NCBI GenBank assembly: GCA_900550195.1
Contig: URRB01000001.1
Location: 124,001-188,000, forward strand
Origin: an uncultured Collinsella sp.
GTDB taxonomy: Bacteria; Actinomycetota; Coriobacteriia; Coriobacteriales; Coriobacteriaceae
Length of the DNA: 64,000 nucleotides
Reading direction: 5' to 3'
This document shows positions 49,861-58,575 of this stretch, piece by piece (the first letter of the stretch is position 1; each line of letters opens with the position of its first letter). The notes under the pieces were generated by a model, which saw only the letters and a list, made by a program, of their open reading frames with translations, searched no databases and was not told where the DNA came from. Made by a program: the position numbers and the translations under genes.

Positions 49861-50643
49861 ATGGAGCCCCGGTTATTTGATGCACACTGCCATCTTGATT
49901 TGATGGCATACCCGAATGCTGTTGCCGACGAAACTGCGGCTATAGGACTGGGGGTCTTTGATTGCGGGGTCGACCCACGCGACTTCGCGGCAGCAAAAAA
50001 GCGTGCCAGCCGCTACCCAAACATTATCGCGGGCGTCGGCCTCCATCCCTGGTGGCTCGCCGACGGCCGCTGCGGTCCTGCCGAAGTCAATCTGCTTTGC
50101 GAAGTTGCCGCCCAAGAGCACTACATCGGCGAAGTCGGACTCGACTTTTCCGCGCGCTTTGCTGGAAGTGAGCCGCTACAAATACAGGCACTTAACCGGC
50201 TCTGCGATGCGCTCGTGCAGCATCCTCTTACCGGGCGCGTGATATCAATTCACGCCGTTCGTTCGGCAGGAGCCGTACTGGACGTCCTCGAATCGCATGG
50301 ACTACTCATCCCAAACCCCGACTCCCCCGTTATCATCTTCCACTGGTTTAGCGGTACTTCGGACGAACTCGTCCGCGCGCGTAATGCGGGCTGTTATTTT
50401 TCCGTCAACGAACGCATGCTCGCGACCAAGCGCGGTCGCGAATACGCACGACAGATTCCACTCGACCGCCTACTGCTCGAGACCGATGCGCCGGCCGAGC
50501 CAAACACAGAAACAAGCGCGCAGTCGCTCATCAGGTCGCTCACAAGGACCTCAGAACGCATCACCTCGCTCAAAAACTGCGACGCAAAGCGCATCGAGTC
50601 GATAGTTTTAACAAATGCGCGCTCTGTTTTTGACCTTCGCTAA
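49861..50643 (+). CDS. TatD-family metal-dependent hydrolase
   Basis: A TIM-barrel nuclease-like protein of 260 aa. Metal ligands: DAHCHLD at the N-terminus, the Glu in IGEVGLDFS, His residues in SIHAVRSA and IFHWFSG, and the Asp in LLETDAP. GVGLHPWW is also family-typical. Relatives are 3'-5' exonucleases or D-aminoacyl-tRNA deacylase-like. It begins 14 nt after tcdA and is probably co-transcribed. Confidence 0.9.
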   Translation: MEPRLFDAHCHLDLMAYPNAVADETAAIGLGVFDCGVDPRDFAAAKKRASRYPNIIAGVGLHPWWLADGRCGPAEVNLLCEVAAQEHYIGEVGLDFSARFAGSEPLQIQALNRLCDALVQHPLTGRVISIHAVRSAGAVLDVLESHGLLIPNPDSPVIIFHWFSGTSDELVRARNAGCYFSVNERMLATKRGREYARQIPLDRLLLETDAPAEPNTETSAQSLIRSLTRTSERITSLKNCDAKRIESIVLTNARSVFDLR

Positions 50644-50648
50644 CCCCT

Positions 50649-50882
50649 GGTGTGCAAAAAATGCCAAATATGAGTACTGCTACCGGAATGGATACATTTC
50701 TTTTAACTTTCCAACCGCCAGAATAATCCTCGATTGTCCGCTAATTAAAGCTTTTACAGTCATTCATCCTGCGTTTTCGCAAATCTTAAACCCCTCCAGA
50801 CGCTCAAATCACGTCTGAAGGGGTTGATTTTGCTGCGACTAAATTAGTCACAGTACTCATATTTGGCATTTTTTGCACACCG
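50649..50882. mobile_element. 234-bp element with perfect 31-bp inverted ends (MITE-like)
   Basis: Positions 50649-50679 and 50852-50882 are exact reverse complements over 31 bp (outer end GGTGTGCAAAAAATGCC). The interior is AT-rich, has no coding frame of useful length and contains a terminator-like hairpin (AACCCCTCCAGACG / CGTCTGAAGGGGTT, ~50790-50825). It fits between tatD and the end of the frl operon. No obvious target duplication, so a non-autonomous transposon is one reading and a structured RNA or paired terminators another. Confidence 0.6.
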
Positions 50883-50883
50883 G

Positions 50884-50917
50884 GTCCCGAGGAGGCGCCT
50901 GCACCTCCCCGGGACCG
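50884..50917 (-). terminator. Hairpin after the frl operon
   Basis: GGTCCCGAGGAGG (50884-50896) pairs with CCTCCCCGGGACC (50905-50917) directly beyond the frlD stop; no T-run on the minus strand until the adjacent inverted end. Confidence 0.6.
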
Positions 50918-50922
50918 CTCGG

Positions 50923-51786
50923 CTATTCGACGATTGGTGCTCCGTGGCCCCAAGAACCTTCCATGCCGCACACGGTCGAGGCAAACCCGGCAGCAAAGTC
51001 GAGCGCGCGCTCGATGGCCTCGGCGCCATCTTCACCACGCTTGGCGGAATCGAGATAGCACATCAAAAACGAGGTAAGGAACGAGTCGCCCGCCCCCATG
51101 GTGTCCTTCATGTCCGTTACCGGTTTAGCCAGCTGGCGGTAATAACGCTCGCCGTCGTAAGCAATGCAGCCCTCGGCGCCCGCCGTAGCCGACACAAAAC
51201 GCGGACCCAGGCCCTTCACCCATGCCAGACGCTCGCGAATCTCGTCCTCACTCGCAGCATCCGCCGCACTAAAGAAAGCAAAATCGACGTAGGGCGCAAT
51301 CTGCTCGTAGTACTCGTCGGTGGAGTCGTCCGAAAAGTCAAAAGAGACCGTGACGCCCGCAGCCTTCAACTTGGGAAGCTCGCGCTCGGTAAAGCAATAG
51401 TTGCCCGAATGAACCACATCGAACTGCTTCATGTACGCAAGGTCAAAGCGATTGAGGACATAGCGCGCATCGCCACGGATACCGCCCTCGTTGGAGCCGA
51501 GGAAGACACGGTCACCGTCGACGACGGTCACGCGAGCCGCTCCGTTCTCGCCAATCATCTGCTCGCACTTGTCAAGCTCGATACCCTCATCCTCGAGGCT
51601 TGCAATGACATGCTCGGCAGCGGCATCATTGCCAAAAATTCCCATGTATGCGGAGCGTGCGGCACCGCATTTCTTGGCATAAACGGTGAAGTTCACCGCA
51701 TTGCCGCCAGGATACATGGTGTGGATATGCTCGTAGCGATCGACGACGTTGTCGCCAAATCCGAGCGCGTTAACGTTAAATGCCAT
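50923..51786 (-). CDS. frlD: PfkB-family kinase, fructoselysine 6-kinase-like
   Basis: A 287-aa sugar kinase of the ribokinase/PfkB family. It has the first-glycine region GDNVVDRYEHIHTMYPGGNAVNF, VVHSGNYCF and the C-terminal signature DTMGAGDSFLTSFL with catalytic Asp. The N-terminus and length match FrlD, which phosphorylates fructoselysine at C6. Neighbouring frlB- and frlC-like genes on the same strand support this. Last gene of the operon, 14 nt after frlB. RBS AGAAGGGACAAAGGCC. Confidence 0.88.
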   Translation of the reverse strand: MAFNVNALGFGDNVVDRYEHIHTMYPGGNAVNFTVYAKKCGAARSAYMGIFGNDAAAEHVIASLEDEGIELDKCEQMIGENGAARVTVVDGDRVFLGSNEGGIRGDARYVLNRFDLAYMKQFDVVHSGNYCFTERELPKLKAAGVTVSFDFSDDSTDEYYEQIAPYVDFAFFSAADAASEDEIRERLAWVKGLGPRFVSATAGAEGCIAYDGERYYRQLAKPVTDMKDTMGAGDSFLTSFLMCYLDSAKRGEDGAEAIERALDFAAGFASTVCGMEGSWGHGAPIVE

Positions 51787-51800
51787 GGCCTTTGTCCCTT

Positions 51801-52769
51801 CTAGTACTCGACAACACCCATATAGCGACGGAAATCGGGGTCGTGATCAAACACCTTGCCGCGTGCAGCACGCAGCTCGCAGTTCATGGCGTAGAACAGC
51901 ACCGGGTCCAGATAGGCGCGGACGCTCGCCGGCACGGCTTCCATACCGTACTCCTTGGCATCGAGCACCATCAGCGTATCGGTATGCGTCTTAAGAAACG
52001 CCAGGGCGCGCTCGTCCATAGCACGGCACTCGCTGGAGCCCATCTGCAGGAAGTAAAAAACGCCATCCTGAGTAGCCTCGAAGGGGCCGTGGAAGTACTC
52101 GGCGGAGTGGATGTAGCTGCAGTGCTGCCACTGCATCTCCATAAGAGAGCAGATAGCGAAACCGTAGGTCTGGCTAAAGTTGGGACCGCTGCCCAGAATA
52201 TAGAAGAACTCGTGCTCCTGGCAAAGCTTGGCAAAGCGATCGCCCAGCTCGGCATTTACCTTCTCGCGTGCCGGGGGAAGAATCTTATCCATCTCGGCGA
52301 TACCGGCATACATATCGGCAAGATCGGCGTAGCCCTCCTGCTGATCGAGCAGCTCTGCCGCAAGCGACAGCGAAATACCAGCGGGAACCTCGGCCTGCGG
52401 CACGCCCTCGCCCCATGGGTAGACCCACGTGGTCCACTTGCCGGAGTCGATCTTGGATCCAGCGTTGTCGGTCTGGGCGATCACCGTAGCACCGGCAGCA
52501 AGGGCAATCTCGCAGCCCTCGACGACCTCCGGGGTGTTGCCGCTGTGGCTGCAAGCGATGACCAGGGACTTCTCGCCCAGACGACGCGGACGCATGATAT
52601 CGAACTCGCGAGCCGTATAGATATACGAAGTGAAGGTGGTTGCCTCGCGCTGCAGAAGCTCATGAGCCGGGATCAAATCGATCATGGAGCCACCGCAAGC
52701 AATCCAGTAGACGCTGTCGAACTTGCCCTTCTCGGCAATTGCCTCTTTGATCAGATCGTGTGCGTTCAT
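51801..52769 (-). CDS. frlB: SIS-domain fructoselysine-6-phosphate deglycase-like protein
   Basis: A 322-aa enzyme with two SIS sugar-isomerase domains: VYWIACGGSMIDLIPA (first) and IACSHSGNTPEVVEG with the SGNT phosphate motif, then ILGSGPNFSQTYGFAICSLME and HSAEYFHGPFEA. These are FrlB-type features; FrlB splits fructoselysine 6-phosphate into glucose 6-phosphate and lysine. ATG at 52769 follows AGAAAGGAACTGGAT. Confidence 0.88.
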   Translation of the reverse strand: MNAHDLIKEAIAEKGKFDSVYWIACGGSMIDLIPAHELLQREATTFTSYIYTAREFDIMRPRRLGEKSLVIACSHSGNTPEVVEGCEIALAAGATVIAQTDNAGSKIDSGKWTTWVYPWGEGVPQAEVPAGISLSLAAELLDQQEGYADLADMYAGIAEMDKILPPAREKVNAELGDRFAKLCQEHEFFYILGSGPNFSQTYGFAICSLMEMQWQHCSYIHSAEYFHGPFEATQDGVFYFLQMGSSECRAMDERALAFLKTHTDTLMVLDAKEYGMEAVPASVRAYLDPVLFYAMNCELRAARGKVFDHDPDFRRYMGVVEY

Positions 52770-52830
52770 ATCCAGTTCCTTTCTTGTTTGGCCGCAATCA
52801 ATGACGTTGGCTGCGTGGCCGATAGTTGTT

Positions 52831-53682
52831 TTAGTCAATCAGATATTTCTCGAATGCGGCCATGTTCTTGGCATCTGCCGCCGCCGGGTCATCGTAGTAA
52901 CGACCGTCCGTGATTTCCTGGCCCAGCATGCCGTCGAAACCATGGGCGTTGAGCGTGGCGACGAAGGCGTCCATATCGTGCTTGCCATCGCCCCACACCA
53001 GATGGCCATACGGGTCACCGTCGATAAAGTGCATCTCGTGAATTGCCCCATCACCAAAGGCGGCAAACCAGTCCTCGAGCGTCTCGCCTGCAACGCCCAT
53101 CGCGGTTGTATCAACCATGGGCTGTAAGTACGGGCTCGCGACCTCGTCAATCATGCGCTTCGCATCGGAAACCGTCGTCACAAGGTTGCTCTCCTCGGGA
53201 CGCAGGCTTTCCATCGTAAGCACCAGACCGTGCTCGCCGGCATACTCCGCCAGAATGGACAAGTGCTCGCGGCTGCGCTTCCAGGCTTCCTCGCGGTCCT
53301 CGTCCCAGTCGCCCCAGCCCGAGTTGATGGACATGCGGTCGCACCCAAGTACCTCGGCAAGCTCAATGCCGTGCTTAAAGTACGCCAGGCTGCGCTGCTC
53401 ATGCAGCGGTTTGCGTGCGCAATACTGCCAAGGATAGACAACATTCTCGGGGCACAGAGTACGATACCTAAGCCCACGGTCTGCAGCCTTTTTCGCCAGG
53501 ACCTCAGCCTCAAAGTAGCCCGTGTGGTCGAGCGTCACATGCGGCTCTGCACACCACAGCTCAATGGACTCAAAGCCCAAGCGCTGCTGCACATCAAGGA
53601 AGTAATCGAGCGACCACATGATGTAGTGGATATTCATGCCCGCAATCTGTTCGCGGTGCAGCGTCGGTTTGGATTCAGACAT
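52831..53682 (-). CDS. frlC: TIM-barrel epimerase, fructoselysine 3-epimerase-like
   Basis: A 283-aa sugar-phosphate isomerase/epimerase fold. Blocks MNIHYIMWSLDYFLDVQQRLGFESIELW, INSGWGDWDEDREEAW, LTMESLRPEESNLV and MVDTTAMGVAGETLEDWF with EMHFIDGD match FrlC, which interconverts fructoselysine and psicoselysine. Metal-binding Glu, Asp, His are visible in these blocks. ATG preceded by GGAGGCATAAG; starts 1 nt after the amidohydrolase stop. Confidence 0.85.
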   Translation of the reverse strand: MSESKPTLHREQIAGMNIHYIMWSLDYFLDVQQRLGFESIELWCAEPHVTLDHTGYFEAEVLAKKAADRGLRYRTLCPENVVYPWQYCARKPLHEQRSLAYFKHGIELAEVLGCDRMSINSGWGDWDEDREEAWKRSREHLSILAEYAGEHGLVLTMESLRPEESNLVTTVSDAKRMIDEVASPYLQPMVDTTAMGVAGETLEDWFAAFGDGAIHEMHFIDGDPYGHLVWGDGKHDMDAFVATLNAHGFDGMLGQEITDGRYYDDPAAADAKNMAAFEKYLID

Positions 53683-53683
53683 C

Positions 53684-55267
53684 TTATGCCTCCTTATTTC
53701 GATCGAACACGATTTGTCCGTCCGACATCGTCATGTCAACCGCAAGATCGCGTGCGTCGCGATAATCGAGGTCGAACACATCCCGATCGAGCACGCAGAT
53801 ATCGGCAAGCTTGCCAACCTCGAGCGTACCCAGCTCGTCTTCGCGCATCAGGTCGTACGCGCCCCCGGCAGTCCAAGCGCGCAAGAGCTCGACAAGCGTC
53901 AGCGTGTTGACCTCATTCACGGGCAGTCCGTCGGCGAAGAATCCGCCGCACGCGCTGTAGATTGACTCGCCCAGGCTCGGAATCAGCAGCGGCAGATCCG
54001 TGCCGCAGCACACTGTGCATCCGGAATCTTCCATGCCGCGGCGATTCCAGCTGTGCAAAAGTCGCTTCTCGCCAATTTGTCGACGCATCATCGACAGGCA
54101 ATCCTCGCGCCGGTCCAGCGTCAGAATCTGCGGATAGACCTCGCAAATTCCACCTAACTTGCCAAACTCGACAAGATCGGTCGGGTCAGAGTTCTCGAGA
54201 TCGGTAATCGCATGGCGGCGAAGCATCCGTCCATGCTCGTCTCGAGGCAGCGAGGCATAGAGCGCCACGGTGCGACGAACGGCGCCATCGCCCTGGCAAT
54301 GCAAGGAATATCGGAAGCCGTCAGCATCAATTGCACGCAGCTCGTTCTCAATCAGATCCCACTCTGGCTCCTCGACGACCGTCTTGCCGGCAGCGCCCGC
54401 ATCGGCCGAGTCCGCATAGGGGTCAATCATCTCGGCAAGCCCCGCCCATACGCCGCGATCGGTCATACGGTTGAAGCCAGAAAAACGAACGAACGGTCCC
54501 CGGAAGCGCTCTCGTGCCTCGCGGGCATATGCCAGATTTGCACCGGCACCCACCGGCTGCGACATCATAGAGACGCGAACCGTCAGCTCACCAGATTCCT
54601 CACGGCGAGCCATTTCGTCGGCAAAGCCGTAGTAGTCATCAAACGCCATCTCCTTGATGGCGGTAACGCCGCGTTCGTTAAGCATGCTCATGTAGTCCGA
54701 ATACCCTGCACGCACCTCGGGCAGCGCGAGGAAATCGCTCATCATGCGCCAGATCTTCTCGGCATAGCACGCCTGGGGTGTGAAGCCGTATCGCGCACTG
54801 GCGGCAGCATTGAGAACACAGGTATCCGCGCCCGGTGTAAAGCAGACGACGGGGATATCGCCAAAACACTCGTCAAACACAGCTGCTGTATTTGCGTTCT
54901 CGGCATCCGATGCCAACGTTTCGGGTAGGTTGTGGCCAAAAGCCGCCGCGCAATCCGGACGATCTTCTTTCCATGCACGCAAGAGCGACACGGCCTCTTT
55001 GGCATCAGCGATGCCGGACAGATCAGGCCCCAACGTCCGCAGCGCCCAGCCTGTATAGAAGGTATGCACATCGATCAGGCCAGGCATGACGGTGCGGTCG
55101 CCCAGGTCAACTACCTCGTCCGCCTGGGTCAAATACGAAGCTAGCTCACACTTGGTGCCAACAGCCTCAATTCGATTGCCACGGACCGCTACGAAACCTT
55201 CAAACGGCAGGTCCCCCGTACCGGTAAAGACGCTCTTAGACGTCAGGACCGTCAAACGATCAGACAT
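53684..55267 (-). CDS. YtcJ-like amidohydrolase with altered metal motif
   Basis: A 527-aa member of the amidohydrolase superfamily (amidohydrolase_3/YtcJ group). The usual HxH of strand 1 reads VHTFY here (GLIDVHTFYTG), so the second histidine is replaced by phenylalanine. Other ligand regions look kept: EMAFDDYYGFADE, YSLHCQGDGAVRRT and CGTDLPLLIPS. The position between the transporter and frlC genes suggests it prepares an Amadori-type substrate, for example by cutting an N-acyl or peptide bond, but this is inference. The ATG at 55267 follows AGGTGGTTGTG. Confidence 0.8.
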   Translation of the reverse strand: MSDRLTVLTSKSVFTGTGDLPFEGFVAVRGNRIEAVGTKCELASYLTQADEVVDLGDRTVMPGLIDVHTFYTGWALRTLGPDLSGIADAKEAVSLLRAWKEDRPDCAAAFGHNLPETLASDAENANTAAVFDECFGDIPVVCFTPGADTCVLNAAASARYGFTPQACYAEKIWRMMSDFLALPEVRAGYSDYMSMLNERGVTAIKEMAFDDYYGFADEMARREESGELTVRVSMMSQPVGAGANLAYAREARERFRGPFVRFSGFNRMTDRGVWAGLAEMIDPYADSADAGAAGKTVVEEPEWDLIENELRAIDADGFRYSLHCQGDGAVRRTVALYASLPRDEHGRMLRRHAITDLENSDPTDLVEFGKLGGICEVYPQILTLDRREDCLSMMRRQIGEKRLLHSWNRRGMEDSGCTVCCGTDLPLLIPSLGESIYSACGGFFADGLPVNEVNTLTLVELLRAWTAGGAYDLMREDELGTLEVGKLADICVLDRDVFDLDYRDARDLAVDMTMSDGQIVFDRNKEA

Positions 55268-55276
55268 CACAACCAC

Positions 55277-56740
55277 CTACGCCGGAAGCATGCCGGAAAT
55301 GGCAGTAATGACCAAGCCAAACACGACCATGAAGATGAAGAACTTCCAAATGGTCTTCCACCATTGGCCAAACGAAATCTTAGCCACGGCAAGGCCGGCG
55401 ACCGTCATACCCGCCACGGGGCTGATGGTGTTGATGGTCTGGTTGGCAAACTGGAGCGCGGTGACGGCCGCCTCGGGATTGAGGCCCATGAGCTCGGTCA
55501 GGGGGCCCATAACGGGCATGGTGAGCGCCGCCAGGCCAGAACTCGAGGGAACCAGCAAAGAGAGCAGGCCAAGGACGACATACATAAACGTGGTGTAGAC
55601 GGCGGCAGGTGCACCGGCGAGCGCGGTAGCAAGCGCCTGGAGGATGGTGTCGATGATCATGCCGCCCTCGGCGATGACCAGAATACCGCGAGCGATACCG
55701 ATAACGACGGCAGCGTACGCAAAGTCGGCGAGACCCTTAACGAACTCCTCTGCGATCGTCTGCTGGTCAAGGCCGCCCAGGATACCGGCAAGCAAGCCCA
55801 TGCCAAGGAACACGGCGGAAATCTGATTCATGTACCAGCCCTGGGTAACAAGACCCCAGACGATAATGCCCATACCGCAAGCAAAATCGATAAGCACGAG
55901 CTTCTGACGGATAGTGAACTCTTCCTCGATGGAGGCATCGGTCACGGAAAACTCAATACGCTTGAGCTTATCGTCCTCGTACACAATGGACGACTCGGGG
56001 TTTTTCTTGACGCGCATGGCGTAGCGCATGGCCCATGCGATACCGACGGCAGTGAAGATAACCCAAGAAACGGCGCGCAGCCACAGTTGCGGATTACCCT
56101 CGATGCCAATGATGCCTTGGGCGATCAAAACATTAAACGGGTCGATGGTCGAAGCACAATATCCCAGGTTAGGACCAAGGAAGCAGATGATGAATGCCGT
56201 CATCGAGTCATAACCGATACCCATCATGATGGGAATGAAGATGGCATAGAACGGCAGGGCTTCCTCAGACATACCAAACGTAGTGCCGCAAATGGACAGC
56301 AATGTCATCGTGATGGGAATGATGAGGATGTCCTTGTTCTTGAGCTTTTTAATCACACGGCTCATGCCGGCATTCAAAGCGTTGGTCTTGGTGATGATCG
56401 CGAACGATCCGCCAATCAATAAGACGAACGCAACGACGTCGGCAGCCTCCTGGATGCCCTTGGTGGGCGCTTGCAGAACCGCGAAGATATCCTGGCCCAG
56501 ATTGATGGTCTCGCCGGTCTCGGAATCGGTGTAGTTCTTATCGACCTGTTCATAGGTTCCAGCAACGGCGACTTCACGCTCGCCCGCCGCTGTCGAAATC
56601 GTCTTGCGCTGATACTGACCAGAGGGAACGATCCAAGTCAGGACCGCAAAGACAACGATCAGCAAGAACATGATCGTATAGACATGCGGTAATTTGAACT
56701 TAAAACGTCTGTTTGTCTTCTTCGCCTTCGTATCTGACAT
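55277..56740 (-). CDS. YfcC-family membrane transporter of the frl operon
   Basis: A 487-aa integral membrane protein with about 12 hydrophobic segments, of the YfcC/ArcD-like family (COG1288 type). PHVYTIMFLLIVVFAVLTWIVPSGQY in part, VAFVLLIGGSFAII, the conserved CGTTFGMSEEALPFY and SSSGLAALTMPVMGPL are family blocks. E. coli frl uses an APC-type permease (FrlA), so this carrier differs. It likely imports the operon's substrate. ATG preceded by TTGGAGGTATCT. Confidence 0.85.
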   Translation of the reverse strand: MSDTKAKKTNRRFKFKLPHVYTIMFLLIVVFAVLTWIVPSGQYQRKTISTAAGEREVAVAGTYEQVDKNYTDSETGETINLGQDIFAVLQAPTKGIQEAADVVAFVLLIGGSFAIITKTNALNAGMSRVIKKLKNKDILIIPITMTLLSICGTTFGMSEEALPFYAIFIPIMMGIGYDSMTAFIICFLGPNLGYCASTIDPFNVLIAQGIIGIEGNPQLWLRAVSWVIFTAVGIAWAMRYAMRVKKNPESSIVYEDDKLKRIEFSVTDASIEEEFTIRQKLVLIDFACGMGIIVWGLVTQGWYMNQISAVFLGMGLLAGILGGLDQQTIAEEFVKGLADFAYAAVVIGIARGILVIAEGGMIIDTILQALATALAGAPAAVYTTFMYVVLGLLSLLVPSSSGLAALTMPVMGPLTELMGLNPEAAVTALQFANQTINTISPVAGMTVAGLAVAKISFGQWWKTIWKFFIFMVVFGLVITAISGMLPA

Positions 56741-56782
56741 AGATACCTCCAAAGAACTCGAGACTGCATCGTATCTCGCTTC

Positions 56783-56805
56783 AACGTTTGCACAATGCAA
56801 ACGTT
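56783..56805 (-). promoter_or_regulatory. Palindromic operator of the frl operon
   Basis: AACGTTTGCA (56783-56792) and TGCAAACGTT (56796-56805) with 3 nt between, 43 nt before the transporter start. Good candidate binding site for the adjacent GntR regulator. Confidence 0.65.
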
Positions 56806-56910
56806 CTATGACGTTCCATAGATTACCAGCAGCTTTTTCCTTCATCAAGATAATTTCAAACTGATTGCCGCAACGCGGTTGAACGGTTGCGTTTGCGCCG
56901 TGAACGGTAT

Positions 56911-56946
56911 GGAAACGCCCGGTGAGATGATCCACCGGGCGTTTCC
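56911..56946 (-). terminator. Terminator of the GntR gene
   Basis: GGAAACGCCCGGTG (56911-56924) pairs perfectly with CACCGGGCGTTTCC (56933-56946), 12 nt after the regulator stop, separating it from the frl structural genes. Confidence 0.8.
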
Positions 56947-56958
56947 ATTCGCAATGTC

Positions 56959-57702
56959 CTAGATGTCAAAAACGTAGCGAGACCCAACGATCCGCTGACG
57001 ACCGATGATAAACGGCCGCCGCTGCTCATCGAAAAAGAAGGCTTCCATATAAAACAAGGGCTCGCCAACGGGAACTGCCAACAGTCGAGCGACCTCGGGC
57101 GACGCGCACGCGATCTCGAGCGTGCACGGGTCGGTAAACGCGGGCGTGCGGCCCGTCCGGTTGCGCACGAACTCAAAAATGGATTGGTTAGATAGAGGTG
57201 CCGTTGATAGATAGGCGTTGTCCTCGTAAACATATATGTTGTTCTCGAGCATGACAGGGACGCCATCGGCAGTGCGCACGCGCTCAACGCAAATCAAGTC
57301 AGTTCCAACGGGAACACCAAAGAACTGTGCTTCGGTGGAATCCGCCGGCAGTATCTTTCTCGAAATGACACACGCCCCCGGTTCCATTCCGTTAACGCGA
57401 CATGCGTCCGAAAAACTCTGGACGTCATCCTTCTGGCGAATCTTGCGCTTAAGCTTGGGGGCATTGACAAACGTGCCTTTCCCCTGCCGCTTCGTTAGAT
57501 AGCCCTGCTGGACGAGCTCCTCAATAGCGCGTCGCACGGTAACGCGGCCAACTTTATAGCTCTCAGCCAATTCGAATTCGTTGGGTATCCGCGCGCCCGC
57601 CTTGTAGGCGCCGGAGTTGATTTCGTTTTTGATGATATCAATAACCTGTTGGTACAGCGGTATCGCTGCTTTACCGTCAGTTGGCCCTTCAGTCGGTGGC
57701 AT
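56959..57702 (-). CDS. GntR/HutC-family regulator of the frl operon
   Basis: A 247-aa regulator. Residues ~14-80 form the GntR winged helix (PLYQQVIDIIKNEINSGAYKAGARIPNE in part; ESYKVGRVTVRRAIEELVQQGYLTKRQGKGTFV). Residues ~95-240 are a UTRA ligand domain (RVRTADGVPVMLENNIYV). Position and family match FrlR-type repressors responding to an Amadori phosphate. ATG preceded by GGGAGAGGGTAT. Confidence 0.9.
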   Translation of the reverse strand: MPPTEGPTDGKAAIPLYQQVIDIIKNEINSGAYKAGARIPNEFELAESYKVGRVTVRRAIEELVQQGYLTKRQGKGTFVNAPKLKRKIRQKDDVQSFSDACRVNGMEPGACVISRKILPADSTEAQFFGVPVGTDLICVERVRTADGVPVMLENNIYVYEDNAYLSTAPLSNQSIFEFVRNRTGRTPAFTDPCTLEIACASPEVARLLAVPVGEPLFYMEAFFFDEQRRPFIIGRQRIVGSRYVFDI

Positions 57703-57733
57703 ATACCCTCTCCCAGCACAATTAATTCTAAAA

Positions 57734-57768
57734 CGGGCTTAAGGGCATTCAACAAGCCCTTAAGCCCG
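57734..57768 (-). terminator. Terminator after the HAD hydrolase gene
   Basis: CGGGCTTAAGGGC (57734-57746) pairs perfectly with GCCCTTAAGCCCG (57756-57768), then TTTTAG on the minus strand. Confidence 0.85.
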
Positions 57769-57852
57769 CATTAGCTTAAAGTATGCTAGGTGTCGCACCA
57801 AAATGTTGGCTATTTACTCATCAGACCCGAAAAACGCGCAACTACCGCGCTC

Positions 57853-58512
57853 CTAAGAAAGCGTGAGCAGCTCCGGCAGCTGGTCGATAATCTTGTCCGC
57901 GGCATCCTGGCTAAAGCCAAAGCGCTCCTCGCGCTTGGCAATGACTGTCAGGCCGGCTCGCTTGCCGGCAGTGATGCCAGGCACCGAATCCTCGACGCAG
58001 CAGCAGCGATTCGCGGGCAGCCCCAGCAGGTCCAGCGCATGCAGGTAGATGTCGGGCTCGGGCTTGCTCTCCTTAAACTGCTCGCCGCTCACCACATACT
58101 CAAAGGCATCCGACAGCCCGCATGCGTTGAGCACTTCCTCGATGCTAACCATGGGAGACGAGCTGGCAAGCGCCACGCGAACGCCACGGCGCGGCAGCTC
58201 TCGAATCGTATCCACGGCACCCGGGTTAATTAAAGCCTGATAGTCGCGCGGGCGTTTATGCGCCCACTCATCCCAGCGGGCCAGCGCCTCCTCGCCGGTA
58301 AAGTGTCCCTTTCCGGCGCGCTCAAACCAATCGACCAGCATATGCAAGAAGAACTGGTGCGAGGTACCAACCTGCCCGTTCAACTCCTCTTGGGTCAGGT
58401 TCAGCCCAAGCTCTTTGGCAAACGCAGCGGTCTCCCCCAGGTAATAATACTCGGTATCGACGATGACACCGTCCATGTCAAAGATAACGGCGTCGAACGG
58501 AAATGCGGACAC
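57853..58512 (-). CDS. HAD-family sugar-phosphatase/phosphoglucomutase-like protein
   Basis: A 219-aa HAD protein of the beta-phosphoglucomutase-like group. Motif I FDMDGVIVDTE, cap helices, motif II ALASSSP, motif III KPEPD with the lysine in ESKPEPDIYLHAL, and motif IV CVEDSVPGI. Substrate unknown; sugar phosphates are typical. The GTG at 58512 follows GGGAGGGTGCC. A terminator ends only ~15 nt before it. Confidence 0.88.
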   Translation of the reverse strand: MSAFPFDAVIFDMDGVIVDTEYYYLGETAAFAKELGLNLTQEELNGQVGTSHQFFLHMLVDWFERAGKGHFTGEEALARWDEWAHKRPRDYQALINPGAVDTIRELPRRGVRVALASSSPMVSIEEVLNACGLSDAFEYVVSGEQFKESKPEPDIYLHALDLLGLPANRCCCVEDSVPGITAGKRAGLTVIAKREERFGFSQDAADKIIDQLPELLTLS

Positions 58513-58527
58513 GGCACCCTCCCTAAC

Positions 58528-58552
58528 AAAAAGGCGCCCGCAAGCGGACGCC
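58528..58552 (-). terminator. Terminator abutting the HAD gene ribosome site
   Basis: GGCGCCCGC (58533-58541) pairs with GCGGACGCC (58544-58552), followed on the minus strand by TTTTT and, ~5 nt later, the GGGAGGG ribosome site. No room for a promoter after it. Confidence 0.7.
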
Positions 58553-58575
58553 CGAACCATGCACTATCGGCGATT

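Noticed and set aside
50680..50851. Coding capacity inside the 234-bp element with inverted ends
   Set aside because: Only frames of about a dozen codons without ribosome sites; treated as non-coding.
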